DNA from: CAZRHR01 sp964599915
Lineage (GTDB): Bacteria > Bacteroidota > Bacteroidia > CAIKAF01
Length of the DNA: 47,029 nt
Direction of reading: 5' to 3'
Assembly (NCBI GenBank): GCA_964599915.1
Contig: CAZRHR010000012.1
Coordinates: forward strand, 1 to 47,029
Below are positions 26,946 to 35,339 of this stretch, piece after piece (positions within the stretch are counted from its first letter, which is position 1; each line of letters begins with the position of its first letter). Position numbers and translations under genes: made by a program. The notes under the pieces were generated by a model that was given only the letters and a program-made list of their open reading frames with translations, was not told where the DNA came from and did no database searches.

Positions 26946-27626
26946 TTAATTTCCACCAAATACTTGCCGAAGCAGGTCGCTCACCTGGTGGTTTACATTG
27001 GTCCGAATTTTCGCTTCTTCCAATGCCAACATGTAAAACAATCCGTCAAGTGCTTTTTGGGTGGTGTGGTCCGCCAAATCGGGATTAATATCCGGAACTA
27101 AAGGAATGGCATTGTAGCCATTAATGAGTGAATTCCAAGCGTTTTGAATGCCTACGGAAGCTAAGGCATCTTCTACTTTGGGCTTAAATAATGCATAAAG
27201 TTGTGTACGGGTATTGCCTTCAAGATAAAGGGTAGCGGCATTGGTATCACCCTCCAGAATTTGTCTGGCATCTTGAAAAGTTATGCCCGTAATGGCATCC
27301 ACAAAAATGGGAGTTGCCTCAGCGGCAGCCTGTTCCGCTGCACGGTTCATTTTTAAAATAACTTCATCTACCAATGCCTGACCACCTGGAATAAGGCCCA
27401 CACTGGATTGAACCACAACGGCTTCTTCCGGCAATAAAATTTTAATGGCGGCATTTCCAAAATAACCATCTACCCTGTTGGTTTTGGCAACGGAGGTATC
27501 TGTTCCCACACGCAGTGCTTCCTTTAATCCCGAAGCAATATCCGTATCGGATAGGCTGGACAATAAATCACACCCTAGCATACTCAAGGTAATTAGGGAA
27601 ACAAACATTAAGCGTACCATTTTCAT
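26946..27626 (-). CDS. DUF4197 domain lipoprotein
   Basis: 226 residues. A lipoprotein signal ends in MLGC (Cys 19). The rest matches DUF4197: SGLKEALRVGTDTSV, GYFGNAAIKILLPEE, then GITFQDARQILEGDTNAATLYL and a C-terminal TQKALDGLFYMLALEEAKIR. The family is helical and of unknown role, usually periplasmic or membrane-anchored. It lies 45 bases after the histidine kinase gene on the same strand and might share its transcript. Confidence 0.8.
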   Translation of the reverse strand: MKMVRLMFVSLITLSMLGCDLLSSLSDTDIASGLKEALRVGTDTSVAKTNRVDGYFGNAAIKILLPEEAVVVQSSVGLIPGGQALVDEVILKMNRAAEQAAAEATPIFVDAITGITFQDARQILEGDTNAATLYLEGNTRTQLYALFKPKVEDALASVGIQNAWNSLINGYNAIPLVPDINPDLADHTTQKALDGLFYMLALEEAKIRTNVNHQVSDLLRQVFGGN

Positions 27627-27671
27627 GGAAGCAAGTTAGGCGGTTTTAATGAAAGAAAAAAACCAGCTTTA

Positions 27672-30179
27672 TCAAAATGCGGTTAATGGTAAAATGACCT
27701 TAAACTCGGTTTCCACACCCGGCGTGCTCTGCACTTGTATGGTTCCCCCAAGGGCTTCCACCTGTGCGCGGGTAATGTATAAACCAAATCCTCGGGCATC
27801 CTTATTGCCATGAAAGGTCTTGTACATTCCAAATAGCTTATCCCCATATTTTTCCAAATCTATACCCACGCCTTTATCTTGAACGCGCAAGGAAAAATGC
27901 TCCTGCGTTTTTTCCATCCAAACATCAATCTTTGGAGGCATTAAGGGTTTACGATACTTTATGGCGTTGGAAACCAGGTTTAGCAAAATGCTTTCAAAGA
28001 ATGGAGGACTGGTCCAAAGGGTTAAGGCTTCTTCAAAATACCAATTCAATTCCCCTTTCAAAGCCGTCATTTGCCCTAGCACGGTTTGCATCACCACGTT
28101 TACCGCCTCATGAATGTGGACTTCTTTCCAATCTAATTCAGTTGCATCAGTAACAGAAATAACCTGATTCAAATCTCGTAGGGTATTGTCTAATCGATGC
28201 ACGCTGGTTTGAAGCATGTCCATAAATGCCGGTTGCTCCGCTTGGCTTTGGGGTTGCATCATCAAGTCCACCAAGGAGATTAAATTGGTTGCATGGCTAC
28301 GTATGTTGTGGGAAACGATGTAGGCGAAACTGCGTAAACGGGCATTTTGAATGGCGGTTAGATTCAATAAGGTTTCAGCCCGGTCAATGCTTTCCATTAA
28401 TGGCGTGATGTCATATCCGGTGCAGAGAATTTCTGTTATTTGCCCTGTTCCGTCTGTAATTCCGCGAAACTCCCATTTTCCATAAACCAATTGCCCGTTG
28501 GGAAGGTATTTTTTCAGGGTCACAGGAAAAGCGAGTCCTGGCTTTTCAAAGCAACATTGCACCGTTTCTAAACAGGCCGCATGGTCGTCTGGATGAATGG
28601 AATCCAAAGAGGCTAAACCCAGCATTGAACGGCCTCCCCCAAAACGAAAAGCGAAATAATCATTTACGAAACTATACCGTCCTTCAGCATCCGTTTTTAC
28701 CACATAAATGGATTCTGTTTCAGCGAGTGATCTATAGAAATTGGCCAGTGCCCTTGCTTCTTTTTCTGAGGCAGCAAGTTTTAATTGATCCTCGCGAGTT
28801 TTGGTGATATCCCATGATACTTCAATGCATCCGGTGGACCGACCGATTTCATCTCGGATGGGAGACCTTTGAATAGACACCAAGCGACTTTCAAGCTTTC
28901 CAGGCAATGTCCAACGCTCTTCATTTGTTTGCGAAATCTTTTGATTCAAAGGGAGCAGAGGCTCGCCAAAAACTATAAGGTGAAAATCGCGAACCGAGGT
29001 TCCAACCATGTCTTGGCGTTCCAACCCATACAATTGGGTAGCCGCCTGATTCCAATAAATAATTTTATCCTGCCCATCTGATGCCACCACCGCCTGATGA
29101 ATATTCCTCAACATAAGGGCCTGTAGGTAAATGGCATCAGCGGTATGTTTTTCTTTGGTTACCAAACGAATAATGCCGGAGACCTTGGGTTGGTCTTGTA
29201 AAAGATCTATTTGGCCAGAAACCCTAAACCAAGCCTCACCGTGTGGGGGCAAAGCAACAGACACCAATTCCTGAAAGGGTTTTCCTTTGTTAAAACAAAG
29301 GGCGACCGCTTGTAAAAGACGCTCTTTATCTGTTTTGGAAAACACATCAATAAAATGCTCGAAAGTCAATGGGCGCTCCTCTAACTCAAGCATGGATTTC
29401 GCTCCAGCGGTCATTGAAAACTCGAAACCATCGTACTCCCATAACCCAAAACCGTTAGCAAATTCCGCACGCTGCAGCTTGTGGCTCATCGATTGAAGCA
29501 AAAGGTCCTTTTGCATTTCTTGGGTAATGTCCGTCAAAACACCACCAATACCCGGACCCTCTGGCAATTGAATACGAAACTTTCGAATATGCAGCACCTT
29601 TCCTTTTACCCATTTTTCGTTCAAAATGGCTTCTCCTTCGGCTAAAGCCAATTGGTCTGAATATTGACAAAGCTGGAGCTCTTCCCCGAACAAGAAATCT
29701 TGGTCCGTTTTTCCTATATAAAAGTCCGGATCTGCCCCCAAAAAGCTACACATGGCCGCATTTGCAAACTTATACTTCCCTTGGGCGTCTTTCAAAAAAA
29801 TGCCTTGACCCGAATAAGCAAACCATAGCTTTATCCATGCAGGTGTAAATAATGGTTGGTGCCACTTGCCCCAAAAAACCGCCAAAGTTAGTTTATCATA
29901 ACCTGGCAAATCCGTAGTCCAAAGTTGAATTTTGGGACCTTCCAAAAGGGAAGGGATGATAATACCTTGTTTTTGAAAAGAAATACCGGACAAGGACTCA
30001 TTTATAGCCGCGAGAACCAAATTCCATTGATGTTCATCGTTCTGAAAATCTTCTGAAGCGGCCATCCCCTTTAATGGAAAACCCTCCGCCAAAAACCAAC
30101 TCCCACCTCCCGCAGAAAACCACGGAATTAAGTCTTCTGCCAGCCCGGAGAAAACCCTTGCTACTAATGCTTGATTCAA
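27672..30179 (-). CDS. Sensor histidine kinase with four PAS-type domains
   Basis: 835 residues from a TTG start (30179); no ATG is found before residue 39, so the true N-terminus is uncertain. There are no clear membrane segments, suggesting a cytosolic sensor. PAS-like domains lie at about 105-225, 235-345 (degenerate), 352-465 and 475-590. The phosphoacceptor is H624 in IVSHNIRSHATNL. The ATPase domain has the N box LLNLVSNAIKYR, G1 DKGVGID and G2 RGFGLYITRA. No response regulator gene is adjacent; the PAS-receiver hybrid 2.6 kb away on the other strand is a possible partner by domain logic only. Confidence 0.82.
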   Translation of the reverse strand: MNQALVARVFSGLAEDLIPWFSAGGGSWFLAEGFPLKGMAASEDFQNDEHQWNLVLAAINESLSGISFQKQGIIIPSLLEGPKIQLWTTDLPGYDKLTLAVFWGKWHQPLFTPAWIKLWFAYSGQGIFLKDAQGKYKFANAAMCSFLGADPDFYIGKTDQDFLFGEELQLCQYSDQLALAEGEAILNEKWVKGKVLHIRKFRIQLPEGPGIGGVLTDITQEMQKDLLLQSMSHKLQRAEFANGFGLWEYDGFEFSMTAGAKSMLELEERPLTFEHFIDVFSKTDKERLLQAVALCFNKGKPFQELVSVALPPHGEAWFRVSGQIDLLQDQPKVSGIIRLVTKEKHTADAIYLQALMLRNIHQAVVASDGQDKIIYWNQAATQLYGLERQDMVGTSVRDFHLIVFGEPLLPLNQKISQTNEERWTLPGKLESRLVSIQRSPIRDEIGRSTGCIEVSWDITKTREDQLKLAASEKEARALANFYRSLAETESIYVVKTDAEGRYSFVNDYFAFRFGGGRSMLGLASLDSIHPDDHAACLETVQCCFEKPGLAFPVTLKKYLPNGQLVYGKWEFRGITDGTGQITEILCTGYDITPLMESIDRAETLLNLTAIQNARLRSFAYIVSHNIRSHATNLISLVDLMMQPQSQAEQPAFMDMLQTSVHRLDNTLRDLNQVISVTDATELDWKEVHIHEAVNVVMQTVLGQMTALKGELNWYFEEALTLWTSPPFFESILLNLVSNAIKYRKPLMPPKIDVWMEKTQEHFSLRVQDKGVGIDLEKYGDKLFGMYKTFHGNKDARGFGLYITRAQVEALGGTIQVQSTPGVETEFKVILPLTAF

Positions 30180-30233
30180 ACTATCCTATGCTAATATTCC
30201 CGTCTAAATATACCATTTAAATTGAAAACTATC

Positions 30234-31115
30234 CTACTCGTCAAAGGTGGTTGTCTCCCAAAAAAAGCGTGTAGAAGACACCTTTTTACCTATAAAATGT
30301 TCGAGTAAATTAGACTCTGCTGTTTGATCTTTAAGCCCAAGTTGGAATTCATCGTATTGCACAAGTCCCGGAAACCAAATGGATATAAAATTCTTTGTTA
30401 CGGCACCCACCAGGGCATTGGGAATGGGAAACCCGATGAATGGCTGGTTAGAATTTCGGGCCAGAAGTTGGATTAATTCCCCGAAAGTAAAAGTATCCCC
30501 GCCCACTAAATCCAATGATTTTGGTAAATGAAATTCTGTCAACGCCTTTGATACCGCAGAGACCATATCTTCGGGGGAAATGGGCTGAATTTTTGTGTCC
30601 AAAAAGCCATGAGGCAAAGGAGCACGTCCCAAAAAGAATTTCGAGAGCGCTAGCAATTTTTTTAGTTTTCTGACAAGCAGGGCATCAGGAAAACAAACAA
30701 TGGCGGGCTTGAGCAGCATCACGTCAGGCTGTTTCGTCAAAATATCATCGCCCTGACCTTTGGTACGTAAAAAACCAATGGGATGCGTTGGGGCTGCATG
30801 CAGCGCGGAGAAATGAAGAATCCGTGGCATACCAATCAAATGCCTGTTCTCAATTAAGAGTCGGGGAAGTAGTACATGCACCTCCGAAAAAGAGGCATGG
30901 TCCGATTCAGGAACCGCCCCTGCGGCGTTAATCACCACATCAAAAGTGCCTAAAGCAGACCAGTCATCCGTAAAGGGCTGAAATTGTTGAACAAAAGGCA
31001 AAGAAGATGGATTTCTGGATGTTCCAACCCACTGGGTCGACGGAAAAAGTGGTGGAAGATGGTTTAGAAGCCATTGGCCTACCCTGCCCGTTGCACCGAG
31101 AATAAGTACCCTCAT
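30234..31115 (-). CDS. NAD(P)-binding SDR/epimerase-like protein
   Basis: 293 residues from ATG 31115, which forms an ATGA overlap with the DUF6787 gene; the longer frame to 31166 would run inside that gene. The N-terminus MRVLILGATGRVGQWL is the dinucleotide-binding Gly motif of extended or atypical SDRs. VVINAAGAVPES and a central LRTKGQGDDIL (in place of YxxxK) suggest an atypical NAD(P)H-binding member rather than a classical epimerase; the active-site Tyr is not obvious. Substrate unknown. Confidence 0.65.
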   Translation of the reverse strand: MRVLILGATGRVGQWLLNHLPPLFPSTQWVGTSRNPSSLPFVQQFQPFTDDWSALGTFDVVINAAGAVPESDHASFSEVHVLLPRLLIENRHLIGMPRILHFSALHAAPTHPIGFLRTKGQGDDILTKQPDVMLLKPAIVCFPDALLVRKLKKLLALSKFFLGRAPLPHGFLDTKIQPISPEDMVSAVSKALTEFHLPKSLDLVGGDTFTFGELIQLLARNSNQPFIGFPIPNALVGAVTKNFISIWFPGLVQYDEFQLGLKDQTAESNLLEHFIGKKVSSTRFFWETTTFDE

Positions 31116-31444
31116 GGCTTTGGTAAATTCGAAGATTTCCGAGGTTTCCTGCCCGAAATTCGCCACATTTTACCAGCAAAACGCCAGAAAAAAGAGAATT
31201 GACCGAAAACTGCGCCCCAACCTAACAAAAAGAGTTGGTAAATTGGTAAAATGAACACATAATACAACAGCGTGTGCCACCATACCTCGCCTTTTTCTAC
31301 ACCCAACCAATGTAATACCGGATTTTTAAGAAACATTACTGTAAACCCAGTACAAGCGAATACGCAAAGTACCCAAAACACTTGGATGGGAGATTTCAAT
31401 CCCCAACGCTGCTGTAAAAATTTCACCCATCCCATTTGGTTCAA
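31112..31444 (-). CDS. DUF6787 family small membrane protein
   Basis: 110 residues with two membrane segments (VFWVLCVFACTGFTVMFL and LLYYVFILPIYQLFLLGWGAVF) and the ending FGQFSFFWRFAGKMWRR-like basic tail typical of DUF6787. Members are small inner-membrane proteins of unknown role, common in Bacteroidota. It is three bases after the TolB-like gene and overlaps the SDR gene by four bases, so the three genes form an operon. Confidence 0.7.
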   Translation of the reverse strand: MNQMGWVKFLQQRWGLKSPIQVFWVLCVFACTGFTVMFLKNPVLHWLGVEKGEVWWHTLLYYVFILPIYQLFLLGWGAVFGQFSFFWRFAGKMWRISGRKPRKSSNLPKP

Positions 31445-31447
31445 GTA

Positions 31448-32551
31448 TTAAGGTTCCACCCAATCAGCCACAAAAATATTGGTGGCACGCGTACCTCCAT
31501 TGAAACGATTGGAAGAGAACATGAGTTTAGTCCCATCGGGAGAAAACATGGGGAAAGCATCAAAAATAGGGTCAAAGGTGATTTGCTGGAGACCTGTTCC
31601 ATCCGTGTTGATCATCCATAAATTGAATTGATAGATTTTTTCACTGCTATGATTAGATGAAAAAATGATTTTCTTTCCTGAAGGATGAAAAAATGGTGCC
31701 CAATTGGCGCGACCAAGTTGGGTAATTTGCCTAAGGTTAGACCCATCGATGTTGCAGGTGTAAATTTCCATGTCGGAAGGAGCGACCAAGCCCTTAGCGA
31801 GAAGCGATTTGTATTTTTCAATGGCTTCCGGAGTTTGAGGTCTCGAAGCGCGAAAAACCAGCTGGGAACCATCGGGACTAAAAAAGGCACCCCCATCATA
31901 CCCAAGACCGGTGGTAATTTGCCGCAATTCAGATCCGTCGGGACGCATGGTCCAAAGCTCCAAATCACCACTGCGATCTGAAGTAAATACAATTAAATCG
32001 TCCCTTGGGGAAACGGTGGCCTCTGCATCATAACCAACACGATCCGTGAGTTTGCGCCGAATGTTTCCTTTGAGGTCTGACACATAGATATCGAAGCTAT
32101 TATACACCGGCCATAAATAACCCAATTCACGAGACGGCTCCGGTGGACAATCCTTTCCTGAGGCATGGGTGGAAGCGTATAAAATCAAAGAATCACCTGG
32201 CATGAAATAACTACATGTGGTTCGGCCAGTACCCGTACTCACGCGCGAAGGATTCATGGCGGTCATGGGTCCATCGGCCAAGTTCCACATAAAAATTTGA
32301 TCGCAAGGAATACCCGAAGTCTTGTCTGTCCGTTGAAAAACAATGGACTTACCATTGAAGCTGAAATAAGATTCTGCATTGTCACCGCCAAAAGTGTACA
32401 TCCGTACATTTCGAATGTATTTTTCTTGAGGGTACTTCAAAGAATCATTGTCTGTGGCCTTCGACAAGGAGATTGAGGGGATAGATATTATGTTGGCAAC
32501 TGTGGTTAGCGCCAAAAAGCTTCCCCAGACTATGGCATTTGTAATCATCAT
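31448..32551 (-). CDS. TolB-like periplasmic PD40 beta-propeller protein
   Basis: 367 residues. A hydrophobic N-terminus suggests export. PD40/WD40-like blades are visible: GYDAEATVSPRDDLIVFTSD, LELWTMRPDGSELRQIT, FFSPDGSQLVFRAS, IYTCNIDGSNLRQIT, WAPFFHPSGKKIIFSSN, AFPMFSPDGTKLMFSSNR. This is the TolB C-terminal propeller fold without the N-terminal TolB domain; such proteins usually bind other proteins. Two adjacent ATG codons (32551, 32548). A -7 element lies only four bases upstream, so the mRNA may lack a leader. Confidence 0.78.
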   Translation of the reverse strand: MMITNAIVWGSFLALTTVANIISIPSISLSKATDNDSLKYPQEKYIRNVRMYTFGGDNAESYFSFNGKSIVFQRTDKTSGIPCDQIFMWNLADGPMTAMNPSRVSTGTGRTTCSYFMPGDSLILYASTHASGKDCPPEPSRELGYLWPVYNSFDIYVSDLKGNIRRKLTDRVGYDAEATVSPRDDLIVFTSDRSGDLELWTMRPDGSELRQITTGLGYDGGAFFSPDGSQLVFRASRPQTPEAIEKYKSLLAKGLVAPSDMEIYTCNIDGSNLRQITQLGRANWAPFFHPSGKKIIFSSNHSSEKIYQFNLWMINTDGTGLQQITFDPIFDAFPMFSPDGTKLMFSSNRFNGGTRATNIFVADWVEP

Positions 32552-32555
32552 GCCG

Positions 32556-32563
32556 CAAAATTA
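32556..32563 (-). promoter_or_regulatory. -7 promoter element abutting the TolB-like gene start
   Basis: TAATTTTG on the minus strand is a perfect TAnnTTTG match ending four bases before ATG 32551. Expected transcription start falls on or inside the first codons. Confidence 0.5.
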
Positions 32564-32774
32564 AGGGATTTCGTCCCCGTGGCCTATGCCTAATTCAGGG
32601 TATTTTTTGTTTTCAATTATTAAAATTTTCTTCCAAATCTTAGAATCAAATTTGGTAAAAACCCAATCGCCATAACTCAAAATATTGAATTTCATAGCAC
32701 TATAAAAATACTTATAATCGGCTAATTAGTTTAAAACAAAAACATCTATTTTAAACATGGCTTTTCAAGAGCCC

Positions 32775-32782
32775 TACCTTTG
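32775..32782 (+). promoter_or_regulatory. -7 promoter element of the PAS-receiver hybrid gene
   Basis: TACCTTTG matches TAnnTTTG exactly, 17 bases before ATG 32800. No clear -33 element. Confidence 0.45.
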
Positions 32783-32799
32783 TTTTGCGATATATACTT

Positions 32800-33852
32800 A
32801 TGCAAACGCCCATTTCCCAATCCAATGTAACGGCTGAAAACGCTCGTTTTCATAGCGCCATTCTTCAACATATTCCAGACATTATCAGTGTTTTCCGCGC
32901 CGGGAGTTTACAACCGAGTTTCATATCGCCTGCTTTAAACAATATACTAGGCTATGCGTCGGATGAGCTTACCAAAGGTCCCCTTCGCATTGATCAGCTT
33001 TTAGACAAGGAAGACCGAACCAGCTTTTTAAAACTGCTCAATCAAGGATTGCTATTGCAAGACAACGAAACCCTTGTTCACGAAGGCCGTTGGCGCTGCA
33101 AAAACGGAACCATAAAATATCTTTTAAGCCGCTGCCAAGTGGTAGAACGAGAACCGTCAGGAGTGGCCAAATCGTTTATGGTGATCACATCCGACATCAC
33201 GGAGAAAAAAATGCTAGAGGCCAAAATCCAACAATATATTCATGATTTAGAGGACTTTTCAGCGATTACCTCTCATGAATTAAGGCATGAATATGTAAAA
33301 ATTCAGAGCATCTTTGAATTACTCGCTCAGTCTGAACCATGGGTTGCCTCCCTTGATCATTTACTTAGTTTGGGTGAGGAATCGGCCCAGCGCATGCATC
33401 TATCCTTGTTAAAAATCAACCAAAAAATCACCCATAGCCAAAATCAACTTTTTCAACACACACGCACCAAACAGAAAATCCCATACACTACCATCGTTTT
33501 GGTAGACGATGACGCCTTAACCTTATTGCTGAATAGGAGATTGGTACAACGTCATTATCCACAAGCCGAAGTAAAATCATTTTCAGACGCATCCCTTGCC
33601 CTTTCATTTTTAGCCTCTCAAGAAAATTCAGCACATATTCTTTTGCTTTTGGATTTAAATATGCCTGGAGCCAATGGTTGGGATGTACTTCATGCATTGG
33701 AGATGTGGAGCCAACCCATGGATGTCGTCATTCTCACCTCTTCTATTCAACGCCATGATGCAGAAAAGGCCTATGCCCATTCATCTGTGGTGGGGTATGT
33801 ATCTAAGCCTTTGACCACAAATCACCTAAAGGTAATTTTGCCCGTGGAATAG
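32800..33852 (+). CDS. PAS - DHp-like - receiver hybrid protein without ATPase domain
   Basis: 350 residues from ATG 32800 (a TTG five codons upstream overlaps the promoter). Residues about 15-140 are a PAS/PAC domain (SAILQHIPDIISVFRAG ... FMVITSDITEKK). Residues about 150-225 resemble a histidine-kinase dimerisation helix pair with H159 in AITSHELRHEY. No ATPase (HATPase_c) domain follows; instead residues about 230-350 form a receiver: acidic pair VDDDAL, phospho-Asp in LLLDLNMPG, Thr in VILTSS and Lys in VSKPL. It may act as a phospho-acceptor or scaffold for another kinase. Confidence 0.75.
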   Translation: MQTPISQSNVTAENARFHSAILQHIPDIISVFRAGSLQPSFISPALNNILGYASDELTKGPLRIDQLLDKEDRTSFLKLLNQGLLLQDNETLVHEGRWRCKNGTIKYLLSRCQVVEREPSGVAKSFMVITSDITEKKMLEAKIQQYIHDLEDFSAITSHELRHEYVKIQSIFELLAQSEPWVASLDHLLSLGEESAQRMHLSLLKINQKITHSQNQLFQHTRTKQKIPYTTIVLVDDDALTLLLNRRLVQRHYPQAEVKSFSDASLALSFLASQENSAHILLLLDLNMPGANGWDVLHALEMWSQPMDVVILTSSIQRHDAEKAYAHSSVVGYVSKPLTTNHLKVILPVE

Positions 33853-33974
33853 GTGTCACGCCCTTAAATACTTTTTCTCCCCTTTAGGAGCTGCGATTGT
33901 TTAGTTAAAATCACCAAACTTTGTAAAACAGGCATGAATCTTGCTGAAATTCTTTGCCTCACTTACATTTTTGA

Positions 33975-34006
33975 TTTGACCAAAGCATGAGATTCCGCTA
34001 CCTTTG
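33975..34006 (+). promoter_or_regulatory. Promoter abutting the start codon of the outer-membrane protein gene
   Basis: TTTG (33975-33978), 20 bases, TACCTTTG (33999-34006): full consensus. ATG 34011 begins only four bases after the -7 element, predicting a leaderless transcript. Confidence 0.65.
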
Positions 34007-34010
34007 CCGC

Positions 34011-35336
34011 ATGGCTCGAAAGCAAATTTCTTTACTGTTCCTAATATGTGTATTGGCATGGTCTGGACCTTTGGTAGGTCAAAGCACCACTGAACTTGAA
34101 GCAGGTTATGTGGTTCCCAATAACGGTGATACTTTGAGAGGTTTTTTGAAGCCAGTGCGCGAAGACCGTCCAGGTCGCTCAGTTTCATTCTTTCAAACGC
34201 CTGAATCCGACGCACAGAAATTTTCTCCCAAGACCATCAAAGGCTTTGGATTTGGTGAAACCCGATTTGAAACCGGAATGGTGGAAGACCGCATGGAGTT
34301 TTTGAGGGTGGATATGGCAGGGGCGATTCACCTATTGATTTTTACAGAAAGGGTGAAAAAAGGAGGAGGCTACACCTCCGTACAAAGGAACTTTATCCGC
34401 CTGGAGGGTTCCACCAGAAGTTTTGAAATCACCAAGGGAAATTTCCGAAAGGAAATGGTCATCCATGTGTCAGAACATCCAACGTTGGCGCAAAGAATTC
34501 GAGATAAAGCTTTGGGATATGACGATTTGGGGGCAATCATAGAAGAATATAATGAATGGGTTAAGGCTGGCAAGCCGAGACAAGCTTGGGAGCCTGAAAA
34601 TGGCAATTACACCCTGAATCCTAAGGATGATGAAGCTGAATTTCAGCGACAAGCCCCTGCAGAAAGTCAACAGGAAGGTGGTAAATGGGGCATCGAAATG
34701 CCCTTAATGGCCAGTTGGGGATTTTTAAACTCAGACCAACAAATTGGTTTTTTACGTCCGACGGCCCCAGGTACAAATCTATATGCAGGCTTGGGCATGC
34801 GATATAGAATAAGCCCTGAATTTCTGGTGCGTTTTGGTCTCAATTATGCACAAAAGAATTTCAATGTAAACTTTATCGTCCAAGATACCGCAGGTGTAGC
34901 TTACAATGCTGAAGAACAATGGAAACTGCCCATGCTCAGTTCGTATGCCATGTTGGAGTATCAGAGTGGGCATTTTTTCTTGGCAGGCGGATTACAGGTT
35001 GGCGTGGTACCTGCGCCCTTTGGTAAAATACGCATTACAGATGGGGCAGGAAATGAGATGGCCAATGAAGCCTTATCCCTAGATCCAGCTGCTACAAATT
35101 CTTCTTTCCTCTTCAGATCCATCCCGAACCAAGTGGATTTAATTTTTAGTACGGGTTTGGTCTTTTATGCTAAAAACTGGGTATTTAAACCCGGTTTACA
35201 ATATGGAATCCCATTGCAAAACATGTTTCAATTCCGTAATGATCTACCATTAAATCCACCCAATCCAAGCTTCCCAACGTATAGTGCAAGGTCTTTCACC
35301 TTTCAGGTAGGGTTAGTGATAGATTTTGGCCTTTAA
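34011..35336 (+). CDS. Secreted/outer-membrane protein with C-terminal beta-barrel
   Basis: 441 residues from ATG 34011; upstream in-frame codons (from 33987) overlap the promoter. Signal peptide: ARKQISLLFLICVLAW ending PLVGQ. Residues about 25-190 are a soluble domain beginning with a sequence that prescribes an extracytoplasmic binding fold (GYVVPNNGDTLRGFL), frequent in Bacteroidota hypothetical proteins. The last 210 residues form barrel strands (YAGLGMRYRISPEFLVRFGLNYAQKNF ... FTFQVGLVIDFGL) like porin-family OMP_b-brl domains. Function unknown. It converges with the Gcr gene, stops three bases apart. Confidence 0.62.
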   Translation: MARKQISLLFLICVLAWSGPLVGQSTTELEAGYVVPNNGDTLRGFLKPVREDRPGRSVSFFQTPESDAQKFSPKTIKGFGFGETRFETGMVEDRMEFLRVDMAGAIHLLIFTERVKKGGGYTSVQRNFIRLEGSTRSFEITKGNFRKEMVIHVSEHPTLAQRIRDKALGYDDLGAIIEEYNEWVKAGKPRQAWEPENGNYTLNPKDDEAEFQRQAPAESQQEGGKWGIEMPLMASWGFLNSDQQIGFLRPTAPGTNLYAGLGMRYRISPEFLVRFGLNYAQKNFNVNFIVQDTAGVAYNAEEQWKLPMLSSYAMLEYQSGHFFLAGGLQVGVVPAPFGKIRITDGAGNEMANEALSLDPAATNSSFLFRSIPNQVDLIFSTGLVFYAKNWVFKPGLQYGIPLQNMFQFRNDLPLNPPNPSFPTYSARSFTFQVGLVIDFGL

Positions 35337-35339
35337 CGG

